NCBI GenBank assembly: GCA_036677685.1
Contig: JAVBWA010000015.1
Location: forward strand, 11,363 to 75,362
DNA: 64,000 nt
Reading direction: 5' to 3'
From: JAQUBU01 sp036677685
GTDB lineage: Bacteria; Bacillota; Syntrophomonadia; Syntrophomonadales; Syntrophomonadaceae
Position numbers and translations under genes: made by a program
Notes under the pieces: model-generated
The model's database searches: none
Seen by the model: only the letters and a program-made list of their open reading frames with translations
Told to the model about the DNA's origin: nothing
Part shown: positions 25,083-33,945 of the stretch, piece after piece
Position numbering within the stretch: the first letter of the stretch is position 1
Layout of the letters: every line of letters begins with the position of its first letter

Positions 25083-25862
25083 CTAAGACATACCTCTCTT
25101 TTTCAGTCTAAGCAAATCCTTGATTACCTCCCCCGCCAAAATCATCCCGGCGACTGAAGGCACGAAAGCAATGCTGCCAGGAACCTGGCGGCGGGCTGCC
25201 GAATTGCTGCCTGAGTCCTGAGAAGCGTCCATGTTCTCGCTGGATCTTTCTTCGGATTCTTGATTTTCCACGGGTTTAATGGGTTCTTCCTTTGAATAGA
25301 CTACTTTTAGGTTTTCTATTCCCCTTTTTCTAAGTTCTCTACGCATTACTTTAGCCAGCGGGCATACAGAAGTAGAATAGATGTCGGCCACTTCGAATTT
25401 GACCGGGTCCAGTTTGTTGCCCGCACCCATGCAGCTAATTATCGGAATGCCTTTTTCCATGGCATTTACTATCAAATCGATTTTGGCAGTTACCGTATCA
25501 ATTGCGTCTACAATGTAATCGTAATCGGGCTTAATCAACTCGGCAGCCAATTCCGGCATATAAAATCTTTGCTGAACAGTAACTTTTGCCGCTGGATTAA
25601 TATCCATGATTCTATCCCTCATTACGTCAACCTTGGGTTTGCCTGCTGTTTTCACAGTGGCATGGATCTGCCGGTTTATATTGCTCAGGTTGATGAAATC
25701 ATTATCAACCAGTACCAAACTACCCACGCCGGATCTGGCCAGGCCTTCGACTACATAGCTCCCCACTCCGCCGATGCCGAAAACTGCGACTTCACTCCGC
25801 GCCAGTATCTCCAGAGCTTCTTTTCCGATTAGCAGTTCAGTCCTTGAAAATTCCTGCCGCAT
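25083..25862 (-). CDS. tcdA: tRNA threonylcarbamoyladenosine dehydratase (TcdA/CsdL)
   Basis: 259 residues, E1-like ThiF fold. FSRTELLIG, VAVFGIGGVGSYVVEGLARSG (ATP-binding loop), LVDNDFINLSNINRQ and DAIDTVTAK are the family signatures. It cyclises t6A to ct6A at tRNA position 37. Between residues about 205 and 235 it carries a Ser/Glu-rich insertion (ESEERSSENMDASQDSGSNS), probably a disordered loop near the C-terminal PGSIAFVPSVAGMILAGEV. ATG 25862 follows ggagg; the nominal TTG at 25874 overlaps that SD. Confidence 0.9.
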   Translation of the reverse strand: MRQEFSRTELLIGKEALEILARSEVAVFGIGGVGSYVVEGLARSGVGSLVLVDNDFINLSNINRQIHATVKTAGKPKVDVMRDRIMDINPAAKVTVQQRFYMPELAAELIKPDYDYIVDAIDTVTAKIDLIVNAMEKGIPIISCMGAGNKLDPVKFEVADIYSTSVCPLAKVMRRELRKRGIENLKVVYSKEEPIKPVENQESEERSSENMDASQDSGSNSAARRQVPGSIAFVPSVAGMILAGEVIKDLLRLKKRGMS

Positions 25863-26029
25863 ATTTTCCTCCAATAACTCACAATTATTTGATGGCTTAT
25901 TTCTTTAATTAACGAAATTCTTTGTCAAATATAATGCTTTATTAGATTTTGCACAACACATCGAGTTAAATTGCTCTTTTTTCATTTTATACTAGTTTTA
26001 TTTTTCTATTTCAAAAAATTATTGCATAC

Positions 26030-26045
26030 ATCAAATTATATTGAT
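26030..26045. promoter_or_regulatory. ArsR-type operator upstream of arsR
   Basis: A perfect ATCAA-N6-TTGAT palindrome, the classical ArsR/SmtB operator form, 11 bases before the arsR start. An identical half-site pair recurs at 26396-26411. Confidence 0.75.
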
Positions 26046-26056
26046 ATGATTCAAAT

Positions 26057-26371
26057 ATGGATAATATAAAAATTGCTCAGGCCTTAAGCGATCCTATACG
26101 CTACAAAATTTTAATGATGCTAACCCGGGGCGAATCAGCCTGTTGCCCGGTAAGCACTTGCATTGACCTGAACGATCACATGGGATTGTGCAATTGTGAA
26201 ATCATGTATGAATTGGATATGTCTCAATCCCGGGTTTCTTATCACATGAAGGAACTGGTGGAAACTGGTCTGGTTAATGAGGAACCACGCGGAAAATGGA
26301 AATACTACTTTGCCAACCACAGTAAGATATCTGATTTCATTGAACAACTTAAAAAAGACTTGAATTTATAA
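26057..26371 (+). CDS. arsR: ArsR-family arsenical-responsive repressor
   Basis: 104 residues with a winged helix-turn-helix: ALSDPIRYKILMML, then CEIMYELDMSQSRVSYHMKELVETGLV as recognition region. Cysteines CCPVSTC (about residues 29-35) and CNC (about 48-50) lie before the DNA-binding helix and could hold As(III) as in ArsR sensors. Placement directly upstream of arsM and the twin operators point to arsenite-controlled autorepression. No clear SD precedes the ATG; the message may be leaderless or short-leadered. Confidence 0.85.
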   Translation: MDNIKIAQALSDPIRYKILMMLTRGESACCPVSTCIDLNDHMGLCNCEIMYELDMSQSRVSYHMKELVETGLVNEEPRGKWKYYFANHSKISDFIEQLKKDLNL

Positions 26372-26395
26372 TAAACCTATTTTTTTGTTTATCAC

Positions 26396-26411
26396 ATCAA
26401 ATATTTTTGAT
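26396..26411. promoter_or_regulatory. ArsR-type operator upstream of arsM
   Basis: A second perfect ATCAA-N6-TTGAT palindrome, 44 bases before the arsM start. It suggests that arsM has its own ArsR-controlled promoter. Confidence 0.7.
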
Positions 26412-26455
26412 TTACTGTTAATTACTCATGAAATAATAAACTAGGAGGAATTATT

Positions 26456-27274
26456 ATGAACGAGGAGATCAGAGAGGTAGTTCGTCAAAAGTATGCCCAG
26501 GCAATAAGCAACAAAATCGGATGTTGCGAACCGGTAGCTATTGGTTCCGGCTGTTGTTGCGGCGGAGATTCAAACCAGATTGACATTATTACCAAAGAAT
26601 TATACCGGTCAGGTGATTTGGAAGGATTACCGGAAGATTTAATTGCTGCATCTTTCGGCTGTGGAAACCCTACATTGCTGGCCCAGTTAAACCCTGGCGA
26701 GGTAGTACTTGATTTGGGGAGCGGGGCCGGATTGGATGTGCTGCTTTCGGCCAAACGCGTGGGTCCTCAGGGAAAAGCATACGGCCTGGACATGACTGAT
26801 GAAATGCTGGCTGCCGCCATAGCAAATCAGAATAGATCCGGTGTAGAAAATGCTGAATTCCTGAAAGGCCACATTGAGGATATTCCCCTTCCTGATAATT
26901 CTGTAGATGTTATTATTTCCAACTGTGTTATTAACCTGTCCGCAGACAAAAACAAAGTGCTCAGCGAAGCCTTCCGGGTCCTGAAACCTGGCGGCCGGAT
27001 CGCTGTAGCAGATATAGTGCTAAAGAAAGCTTTGCCTTTAAAGATTCAGCAAGATCTTATGGCCTGGGCCGGCTGCGTGGCGGGTGCTTTGATAGTGGAT
27101 GAATATAAAGAAAAACTCGTTCTGGCTGGTTTCCAGAATATTGATATAGAAATTATCAAGACCTATGATACCAGCATTATTGAAGACAAAATATTACTTC
27201 CGGATCTTTCCGCCGTCGAATTGGAGGAGGTAAACGGTACAATACTAAGTGCTTTCATTCGTGCTGTAAAATAA
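26456..27274 (+). CDS. arsM: Arsenite S-adenosylmethionine methyltransferase
   Basis: 272 residues. The SAM site is VVLDLGSGAGLDVLLSAKRV. Conserved arsenic-binding cysteines match positions seen in ArsM: the N-terminal GCCEP/GCCCGG cluster (around residues 22-36), FGCGNP near 70, SNCVINL near 155, and WAGCVAGAL near 205. It methylates As(III) to volatile or less retained products. SD aggagg lies 7 bases upstream. It forms a two-gene arsenic unit with arsR. Confidence 0.92.
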   Translation: MNEEIREVVRQKYAQAISNKIGCCEPVAIGSGCCCGGDSNQIDIITKELYRSGDLEGLPEDLIAASFGCGNPTLLAQLNPGEVVLDLGSGAGLDVLLSAKRVGPQGKAYGLDMTDEMLAAAIANQNRSGVENAEFLKGHIEDIPLPDNSVDVIISNCVINLSADKNKVLSEAFRVLKPGGRIAVADIVLKKALPLKIQQDLMAWAGCVAGALIVDEYKEKLVLAGFQNIDIEIIKTYDTSIIEDKILLPDLSAVELEEVNGTILSAFIRAVK

Positions 27275-27290
27275 AATCTCCAGAAGACAT

Positions 27291-27345
27291 AAGAAGCTGT
27301 TCAGAAATCCAATTGCAGATTTATGGACAGCTTCTTTATTTTTGT
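27291..27345. terminator. Terminator between arsM and larE
   Basis: AAGAAGCTGTTC (27291-27302) pairs with GGACAGCTTCTT (27325-27336), then tatttttgtt. Converging genes on both sides. Confidence 0.8.
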
Positions 27346-27361
27346 TAACTCTGTTACAATT

Positions 27362-28144
27362 TTAACCTCCGCACTTATATCCGCCAAGGTCAAAGGTCAC
27401 ATAAGTAAATCCCAGTTCTTTTAGTCTTTCATAAATCTTATCCATAATTTCATAATCAGCAATTTTGTTTCTTTCATCAACACCTAATTCGATCCGGGCC
27501 AGGTTTCCATGCATTCTTACCCGAAGCTGCCTGAAGCCGAGTTCTGCAAGGTAATTCTCCGCCTGCTCAACCATCATTAGCTTCTCGGCATTGATTGTTT
27601 CCCCGAACGGAAAACGGGAAGCCAGACAAGCGGCGGCAGGTTTATCCCAGCAGGCAAGCTGCAAGTCTTTGGCCAGCTGCCGTATTTCCTCTTTGGTCAA
27701 AGCAGCATCCAAAAGTGGCCTCAATATCCCCTGCTCTTCCACGGCCTTCCTGCCGGGTCGAAAATCGTCAAGATCATCTTTATTGGAGCCATCGGCAACT
27801 GCTTCTATGCCCAGTTCCAAAGCTCTTTCTTTTATCCTCGTCAGCAGGTCTTTTTTACACAAGTAGCACCGCTCAGGGGAATTTTCGCAAAACCCCGGAA
27901 TTTCCAAGGGTTCGGTTTGAATGATGAATTGTCTTACCCCTAAATTGCTGCAAAAATCCTTGCTGTCTTCAATTTCGCGATTAGAATGGTTTATACCCGC
28001 AGCAGTAATAGCTACTACCCTATTCCCCAAACAATCATAGGCAACTTTCAGAAGCAGACTGCTGTCCACGCCTCCGGAATAAGCTACTGCTAAAGCTGGT
28101 AATCCCCCTATTTGATTTTTTAACATAGCTAGTTTGTTAAACAT
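27362..28144 (-). CDS. larE: ATP-dependent sacrificial sulfur transferase LarE
   Basis: 260 residues of the PP-loop ATPase fold (SGGVDSSLLL near residue 23). LarE builds the nickel-pincer cofactor of lactate racemase. CENSPERCYLCKKDL, the DGSNKDDLDDFRPGRKA segment and CWDKPAAACLASRFPFG with the sulfur-donor cysteine region match LarE. SD gaggga precedes ATG 28144. The gene is 10 bases downstream of a B12-type radical SAM gene. LarA is 3 kb away on the same strand; LarB and LarC are not in the window. Confidence 0.9.
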   Translation of the reverse strand: MFNKLAMLKNQIGGLPALAVAYSGGVDSSLLLKVAYDCLGNRVVAITAAGINHSNREIEDSKDFCSNLGVRQFIIQTEPLEIPGFCENSPERCYLCKKDLLTRIKERALELGIEAVADGSNKDDLDDFRPGRKAVEEQGILRPLLDAALTKEEIRQLAKDLQLACWDKPAAACLASRFPFGETINAEKLMMVEQAENYLAELGFRQLRVRMHGNLARIELGVDERNKIADYEIMDKIYERLKELGFTYVTFDLGGYKCGG

Positions 28145-28154
28145 TTTGTATCCC

Positions 28155-29900
28155 TCATTGATTTAATAATTCTCCAGGCACATTAATTATAGAACAAGCT
28201 CTTTTCTCCACCGGATCATAGACAAAAAGTAATGGGAGCGGTTTAGTGGCAGGCGAGCAATCAATGGGATCGTATTTGAAATATTCCAGGTGGACCTGCC
28301 TTCGGTTTTCGCGCGGGGTTTTAACACTGATTTCAGCCAAGTATTTTTCCATAAAGTCTTTGTTTTTTAAAAGTGAATAAAGCTTTTCATTTGATTTATC
28401 GGGATTATGGCTTATTATATGTTCCGGTATGTTGTAGGACTGGTTATGGCAAAGGAAGTCATATTTCAGCAGTTCATTTAGCAGTTCAGAGTGGACCGGA
28501 TAAGCAGTTTGGATATACTTCATCAAAATGCTGTATTGGGCTTCTCTTTTATGGGCAAAGCAGAAAAGGCCGTTTTCCCGCCAATAGGCGGCGAAGCCTT
28601 GCCAGAAGGCAAAAGGATCGTGTTTAAGAATGCAGTTGCTTATATAATTTAGCGATTTCGACACATTACCTGCATTGTAGTATCGATCAAGAAGGTTTTC
28701 AATATCTTTTAAATTGAGAATGTCCTCATAGCTTAACCAGCGGTTGCTTAAAACCTGATAGGGGGGGTCGGCCTGGAAAAGGTATTCATGCTGTTCTCTC
28801 TGATTTCTTATATTCGACCCTTTGAGGAGCTTTAAAAAACCGAGTTGAATTACATCAGGATTAAGTAAATAAACATTATTAAAAGATAGAGCGAAGCTTT
28901 CCAAGTCTTCATAAGGCAGACCCGCGATCAGGTCAAGATGTATATGGATGTTTCCTGCAGCTTGCAAAGTTTTAATGTTTTCCTTTAGTTTTTGCCAATT
29001 AGTCTTGCGGTTTACCGCTTGCAGACTTTCCGGATTGGTAGATTGCACACCGATTTCAAAATCAAAACGCCCGGCCGGCACCTTTTGAAGAAATGCAATA
29101 AAATTCGGAGAAAGCAATTCAGCCCCGATCTCAAAATGGAATTTGGTTTTTCCGGCTTGTCCCAATATAAATTCCATTATTTCCAGGGCGCGTTCTTCGT
29201 GGCAATTAAAAGTGCGGTCTACAAATTTGACTTCTCTTACTCCATGCTTTATCAGGAGGCTCAAATCTTCTTTTACGCGCTCCAGAGAAAAAAAACGCAC
29301 TCCTTTGATGGTTGATGACAGGCAATATGAACAATTATAGGGACAGCCGCGCGATGTTTCATAATATATAATACGGTTGCGATAAGCATTCAGATTCTCT
29401 TTGTATGGAAATGGAATACGGTCCAGGTCGCTTATTAATTCACGATCCGGATTGTCCAGGCATTCGGAACCCTGGCGATAACTTATACCTTTAACTTGCT
29501 CCAAAGGGTAATTCATGTATATGCTGTGAAGAAGCTCTTTCATGGTGGCTTCCCCTTCACCCCTGATCACTAAATCCACGACATCATGCTTTTCCAGCAA
29601 GCTCCTGGAATCATAGCTCACTTCGGGACCACCCAATATAATAACGGTATCAGGAGCAATTGTTTTATAATCCCTACATATCTCAAGTATGGGTTTGATG
29701 TTCCATATGTAAGATGAAAAGCAAAGGATATCCGGCCGCAACTGAAATATTGAAGCCATAATATCATCAATTCTTTCATTGATAGAGAACTCCCGAAGGC
29801 TTAAAGACCAGCGATCATCAGCACAAAACTCCTTTAAATAAGCCAGAGCCAGTGATGAATGAATGAATTTGGCATTGAGGGTGGTAAGCAATATATTCAC
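28155..29900 (-). CDS. B12-binding radical SAM protein, DUF4080 type
   Basis: 581 residues. Residues 1-135 form a cobalamin-binding-like Rossmann domain (LTTLNAKFIHSSLALAYLKE, ILGGPEVSYDS). The radical SAM site is CPYNCSYC near residue 185, followed by the TIM-barrel motifs FEIGAELLSP, FEIGVQSTNPESL and HLDLIAGLPYEDL. The last 150 residues are DUF4080. Substrate unknown. The N-terminus MNILLTTLNAK is typical of the family. GTG start behind aggag. Cotranscription with larE is likely from the 10-base gap, but a functional link is not known. Confidence 0.85.
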   Translation of the reverse strand: MNILLTTLNAKFIHSSLALAYLKEFCADDRWSLSLREFSINERIDDIMASIFQLRPDILCFSSYIWNIKPILEICRDYKTIAPDTVIILGGPEVSYDSRSLLEKHDVVDLVIRGEGEATMKELLHSIYMNYPLEQVKGISYRQGSECLDNPDRELISDLDRIPFPYKENLNAYRNRIIYYETSRGCPYNCSYCLSSTIKGVRFFSLERVKEDLSLLIKHGVREVKFVDRTFNCHEERALEIMEFILGQAGKTKFHFEIGAELLSPNFIAFLQKVPAGRFDFEIGVQSTNPESLQAVNRKTNWQKLKENIKTLQAAGNIHIHLDLIAGLPYEDLESFALSFNNVYLLNPDVIQLGFLKLLKGSNIRNQREQHEYLFQADPPYQVLSNRWLSYEDILNLKDIENLLDRYYNAGNVSKSLNYISNCILKHDPFAFWQGFAAYWRENGLFCFAHKREAQYSILMKYIQTAYPVHSELLNELLKYDFLCHNQSYNIPEHIISHNPDKSNEKLYSLLKNKDFMEKYLAEISVKTPRENRRQVHLEYFKYDPIDCSPATKPLPLLFVYDPVEKRACSIINVPGELLNQ

Positions 29901-29925
29901 AGGCTACACTCCTGTATGTATTATA

Positions 29926-29948
29926 AAAAGACCGCTTGGCGGTCTTTT
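29926..29948. terminator. Terminator downstream of murB
   Basis: AAAAGACCGC and GCGGTCTTTT form a perfect 10-bp stem with a 3-base loop; the minus strand then runs into ttataa. It separates murB from the DUF4080-larE pair. Confidence 0.85.
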
Positions 29949-29953
29949 CGTTT

Positions 29954-30853
29954 CTATTCTTCTCCGATCACCTTTATTTCCGTTTGCAATTCCACTCCGT
30001 AGCGCTCTTTGACCCGTTTTTGGATAAAGGCAATCAATTCCAGAATATCACTTGCAGTAGCGTTCCCGGTGTTGATAATAAAACCGGCATGTTTGGTTGA
30101 TACCTGGGCGCCGCCGATTTTATAACCTTTCAGGCCCAACTCTTCAATCATCGGTCCTACAAAATGATTGGGCGGGCGTCTAAACGTGCTTCCTGCACTG
30201 GGAAATTCCAAGGGCTGTTTCTCCTGCCTCCGGAAAGCATAATCATCCATTCTGGCCTGAATCGATTCTTGCTTATCTTTATGCAATTGGATTACTGCTG
30301 ATATTACCGTATCGCCATTAAGCTGAAAAATGCTTTTCCGGTAAGCCATGGACATTTCATCCGGAGTGTATTTTTTTATGTCCCCATTATAATTTATGGC
30401 CGTAACTTCGGTTAAGATGTCTTTCATTTCCCCGCCATAAGCTCCGGCGTTCATTACCACAGCGCCGCCCAGACTGCCTGGTATACCTTCCGCAAATTCC
30501 AGGCCGCTAAGTCCATAAGCGGAAGCCTCCTTGGCCAAATATGAAAGGCTGATACCCGCCTCTGCCGATATTCTCTCCCCGTCTATGGTCATATTCTTGA
30601 AGCTATTGCCTAATTTGATAACTACACCGCGTATACCCTTGTCTCTTACCAGAATATTGCTGCCTAGTCCCAGAATAAAAAAACTCAGGTGCTTTTTTCG
30701 GCAAAAAGCAATCACTTTCTTTAACTCTTCAACACTTTCCGGGGTCACCATAAAATCGGCTAGTCCCCCGACTTTAAAAGAGGTGTAATCTTTCATCGGT
30801 TCTTTTGTTTTGATTCTATCGGCAGGAAACAAATCCCTAAGTTCAGAATCCAA
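29954..30853 (-). CDS. murB: UDP-N-acetylenolpyruvoylglucosamine reductase
   Basis: 299 residues. FAD-binding motifs are TSFKVGGLADFMV, ILGLGSNILVRD and GIPGSLGGAVVMNAGAYGGE; the catalytic region has AYRKSIFQ and FPSAGSTFRRP (Ser proton donor), with the end HAGFIINTGNATA. It makes UDP-MurNAc for peptidoglycan. Length and the compact C-terminal domain fit type II MurB of Bacillota. TTG start behind aggag with 8 bases spacing. It stands alone between larA and a terminator. Confidence 0.93.
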   Translation of the reverse strand: MDSELRDLFPADRIKTKEPMKDYTSFKVGGLADFMVTPESVEELKKVIAFCRKKHLSFFILGLGSNILVRDKGIRGVVIKLGNSFKNMTIDGERISAEAGISLSYLAKEASAYGLSGLEFAEGIPGSLGGAVVMNAGAYGGEMKDILTEVTAINYNGDIKKYTPDEMSMAYRKSIFQLNGDTVISAVIQLHKDKQESIQARMDDYAFRRQEKQPLEFPSAGSTFRRPPNHFVGPMIEELGLKGYKIGGAQVSTKHAGFIINTGNATASDILELIAFIQKRVKERYGVELQTEIKVIGEE

Positions 30854-30907
30854 AGCAATATCTCCTAACTAATTAGATGCTCCTATTTTATTTAAGAATA
30901 CAGTGTT

Positions 30908-32188
30908 TTATACCACTGTATTGATTTTAATTCCCAGCTTGGGAGCTTCCGGAATCAATAAGATCCGGGCCTGGCTGCCCTGTCGTTCAAGGGCCAGCTT
31001 GATGGCTTTCTCGATATCATGAACCGGAGTCATATAGAGCTTTTTAACCGTTTCATCATCGAGACTGCTATAAAGTATAATCTCGGCCTTTTCAAGAATC
31101 CTGCAAATTGCATAAGCTTTGTGGCCCCCCAGTTCAAAATGCTTAAAAAAGCGTTCATTAATATCCTGGGGACAAGTAGCTTCATTTATCCAGGCAGCAA
31201 AGGTTTCCTCACCCAGACCTTCACTGCACTCAGCCAGCAGAATTATACAGCCTCCGTCTTTAACCGCTAAAACTGCTGCATCCAATGCTTTTTGGGCCTG
31301 GTACATATTAATGTCTTTGGGATAGCCTCCACAGCCTGCAATTACGATGTCAGCTTTGTTCTCAATTGCTATAACGGACGAAGCCTCACAATACTTGACC
31401 GCATTTATCCAGGCTTCATAAATATCCCCGGCGGCTGCAAAAGCAATAGTATTTTTACCTGCGGTCACTACGTTGATGGTAAAATCAACCCCGACCCGGC
31501 GCGCGGCTTCCAGCATAATATCATTTACTGGATTGTCCTGATAATTGCCCAAACAAGCTCTGGCATCGCTCATCATTTGATGATTCGCCTCTATCAACCG
31601 GCGCGCAGCTACGCCCGGCAATATGGATTTTCTGCCGCCGGAATAGCCGGCAAAATAGTGCAGTCCCACCAACCCGGTGGTTACTAGAAGATCAGCTTCC
31701 GCCACTGTTCGGTTGATGCTGAGTTCCATGCCATTGCTTAAATATCCAAGTGATGTGAGGTTGACATCGCAATTATGGCTTTCAACACTATACCGGCTGC
31801 AAATATCAGTACCAAATATGTTTATGTTCTCAGCATCTGTATTGGCCCGGTGGATGCCGGTGGCAATAATTATTTTAATATCTTCGGGCTTGATGCCGCC
31901 AACTTCAATTTCCTCCAATAAAGGGGGCAGAATGAACTGGTAGGGAGTTGGCCGGGTTACATCGTTAACTATGATAACCGCATTCCCGGCATTTTTCTCT
32001 TTTATCAGCTTGGGTAATTTAGCCGTACCCAGCGGGTTTTGCAAAGCCTTTCCAACTATTTCCTCATTGCTGCCCTTTATAAGATGGTCAGGGCTGTGCA
32101 ACACATCGTTCAGTTTGTCATCAGGAATGGAAATTTCTATATATTGTTTTCCATAGGCTATTTTGGTTTTCAGAATATCGCCTGCCAT
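30908..32188 (-). CDS. larA: Lactate racemase-family nickel-pincer enzyme
   Basis: 426 residues. The LarA landmarks are ATGIHRANT (catalytic His, cf. His108), GLHYFAGYSGGRKSILPG (second catalytic His and the Lys that links the nickel-pincer cofactor), and EANHQMM (nickel-ligand His). Related enzymes racemise or epimerise other 2-hydroxyacids, so lactate is likely but not certain. larE nearby provides cofactor assembly. There is no SD before ATG 32188; instead family A copy A5 begins about 11 bases upstream. Confidence 0.85.
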   Translation of the reverse strand: MAGDILKTKIAYGKQYIEISIPDDKLNDVLHSPDHLIKGSNEEIVGKALQNPLGTAKLPKLIKEKNAGNAVIIVNDVTRPTPYQFILPPLLEEIEVGGIKPEDIKIIIATGIHRANTDAENINIFGTDICSRYSVESHNCDVNLTSLGYLSNGMELSINRTVAEADLLVTTGLVGLHYFAGYSGGRKSILPGVAARRLIEANHQMMSDARACLGNYQDNPVNDIMLEAARRVGVDFTINVVTAGKNTIAFAAAGDIYEAWINAVKYCEASSVIAIENKADIVIAGCGGYPKDINMYQAQKALDAAVLAVKDGGCIILLAECSEGLGEETFAAWINEATCPQDINERFFKHFELGGHKAYAICRILEKAEIILYSSLDDETVKKLYMTPVHDIEKAIKLALERQGSQARILLIPEAPKLGIKINTVV

Positions 32189-32198
32189 CTATTATTAT

Positions 32199-32395
32199 TT
32201 AAGCATCCTAAGAAACTGTTGAGCAGTTTCAACACAATTTAATTATTCCCGAAGGAAAACAATATCAGTGGTCCCCGTAGGGGGCAACACACTGCTGCAA
32301 CGAGGCGAAGAACATTTTTAAAAATCATGCCTTTCGCTTCACTCAAGCCACAAAACGTTATGAAAAGATTTCTTTCAGACTTTCGCCTCGTTATT
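32199..32395 (+). repeat. Family A repeat, copy A5
   Basis: Forward orientation, taagcatcctaagaaactg at left to ttcgcctcgttat at right, with the gaaactg/cagtttc and gtccccgtagggggc hairpins; the closing half is diverged. It fills most of the space between larA and the CoA-transferase gene. Confidence 0.8.
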
Positions 32396-32513
32396 AGATT
32401 ATAGCCCAATAAAAATGCGGTAGGCAAGGGGGCGTGCCTACCGCGGAGATAGTGTATATCAATAAGGGGGTAATAAAAATCAGACAATGATTGGGGTTAA
32501 TAATACCTTAAGA

Positions 32514-33857
32514 CTACTGGATTTTATTGGACTGCTTCCAAATTCCCTGGGCTTGGGCGGCCTTAATTAATTCATCCCTTAAGTCAGGATGAGATATATT
32601 AATCAAACCTTCAGCTCTTTGCCATACGGACATGCCCTTTTGTGAGAACTTGCCATATTCAGTAACAATAATCGGAGCCATGGAACGGGTGTCGGTAACT
32701 ATTCCACCCGGTGTAAGAATGGGGCATATTCTTGATTTGATCTTTCCATCCGCGCTTTCTTTAGTGGAAGGCAGGCAAACAAAAGACTTGCCGCCCCGGG
32801 ATTGATAGGCCGCCATCACAAAGTCGAACTGACCGCCGGTGCCGCTGATCTGCCGGGTTCCGGATGTTTCAGCGCAAACTTGGCCATAAATGTCGATTTC
32901 CACAGCATTGTTGATGCCTATCAGATTATCATTTAATGATGACACAGCCGGTTTATTGGTATAATTAACCGGATACATAGCGCACTTCGGATTATCATCC
33001 AAAAAATCATACAGCATTTGGGTTCCCAGTGCGAATGTATAGACCATTTTGCCTGGATCGATTTGCTTCTTGGTTCCAGTCAATTTTCCGGCTTCGCTCA
33101 TTACCACATAAGCATCAACCAGCATTTCCGTGTGGCAACCCAGATCTTTGAGGTCGGAATCGGCAATCATCATGCCTACCGCATTGGGGATTCCACCTAT
33201 ACCGAGTTGGACACAGCATCCATCAAACATTTCTTCCAGAATATAATTGGCAATTTTTTTATCCACTTCGGACAGTGGGGGTGCAGGCAGTTGAGTCAAC
33301 CCCGGGTTTTCTCCTTCAACTATGAAGTCCACTTCGGAAATATGAATGTTTTCTTCGTAGCCACCCAGGCAACGAGGTTGTTTCTCGTTAACTTCTACTA
33401 TTATCTTCTCCGCCCGGTCGCAAACTGCACGGGTATGAGTAGACTGGGGACCAAAATTGAAATATCCGTTTTTATCCATGGGAGTAACCTGGAGCATGGC
33501 CACTGCCAGAGGTTCGATATGTTCTCTGACATACCGAGGCAGTTCGGAATAAATAATGGAAGAATAGTAAACCGGTTTGGTTTTGGCAACTTTTCGGTCC
33601 GATCCCGATAGATGCCAGCTATGCCAGATAAATGACTCACCGGTAGGATCTACTGCATTTACTTCAGTGGGATAAGGATTAACACAGCTCCAGATTTTAA
33701 CATCCTTCAATTCATCTTTTCTCTTAGCCAATGCTTTGTCCAGTGCCCGAACCTGTCCCAGAAAAGACCCAAAATCTATCCAATCGCCGGATTTTACAAT
33801 TTTGACAGCCTCATCGGCAGATACTAATTTCTTTCTATATTCGTCAGCATAACTCAT
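32514..33857 (-). CDS. Acyl-CoA:acetate / 4-hydroxybutyrate CoA-transferase family protein
   Basis: 447 residues, class I CoA-transferase of the acetyl-CoA hydrolase/transferase fold. The active-site glutamate is in CHTEMLVDAYVV (around residue 242), and GIGGIPNA, SGTGGQFDFV and GGIVTDTRS match butyryl-CoA:acetate and 4-hydroxybutyrate CoA-transferases. In a butyrate-oxidising syntroph such an enzyme activates butyrate with acetyl-CoA. Substrate is inferred from family and organism type. SD aaggagg before ATG 33857. Confidence 0.88.
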   Translation of the reverse strand: MSYADEYRKKLVSADEAVKIVKSGDWIDFGSFLGQVRALDKALAKRKDELKDVKIWSCVNPYPTEVNAVDPTGESFIWHSWHLSGSDRKVAKTKPVYYSSIIYSELPRYVREHIEPLAVAMLQVTPMDKNGYFNFGPQSTHTRAVCDRAEKIIVEVNEKQPRCLGGYEENIHISEVDFIVEGENPGLTQLPAPPLSEVDKKIANYILEEMFDGCCVQLGIGGIPNAVGMMIADSDLKDLGCHTEMLVDAYVVMSEAGKLTGTKKQIDPGKMVYTFALGTQMLYDFLDDNPKCAMYPVNYTNKPAVSSLNDNLIGINNAVEIDIYGQVCAETSGTRQISGTGGQFDFVMAAYQSRGGKSFVCLPSTKESADGKIKSRICPILTPGGIVTDTRSMAPIIVTEYGKFSQKGMSVWQRAEGLINISHPDLRDELIKAAQAQGIWKQSNKIQ

Positions 33858-33887
33858 GTAACTCCTCCTTATTGTTATTAAATTTGT

Positions 33888-33945
33888 TTAAGCATTGGAA
33901 CCCGGTCGCTTTAAGAAGCGGAGGGCATCTTTTCGCCTTGTTATA
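33888..33945 (+). repeat. Family A remnant, copy A6
   Basis: About 58 bases: the left-end taagcat joined to accc-ggtcgctttaagaagcgg and the right end ttttcgccttgttat. All central hairpins are missing. Confidence 0.7.
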
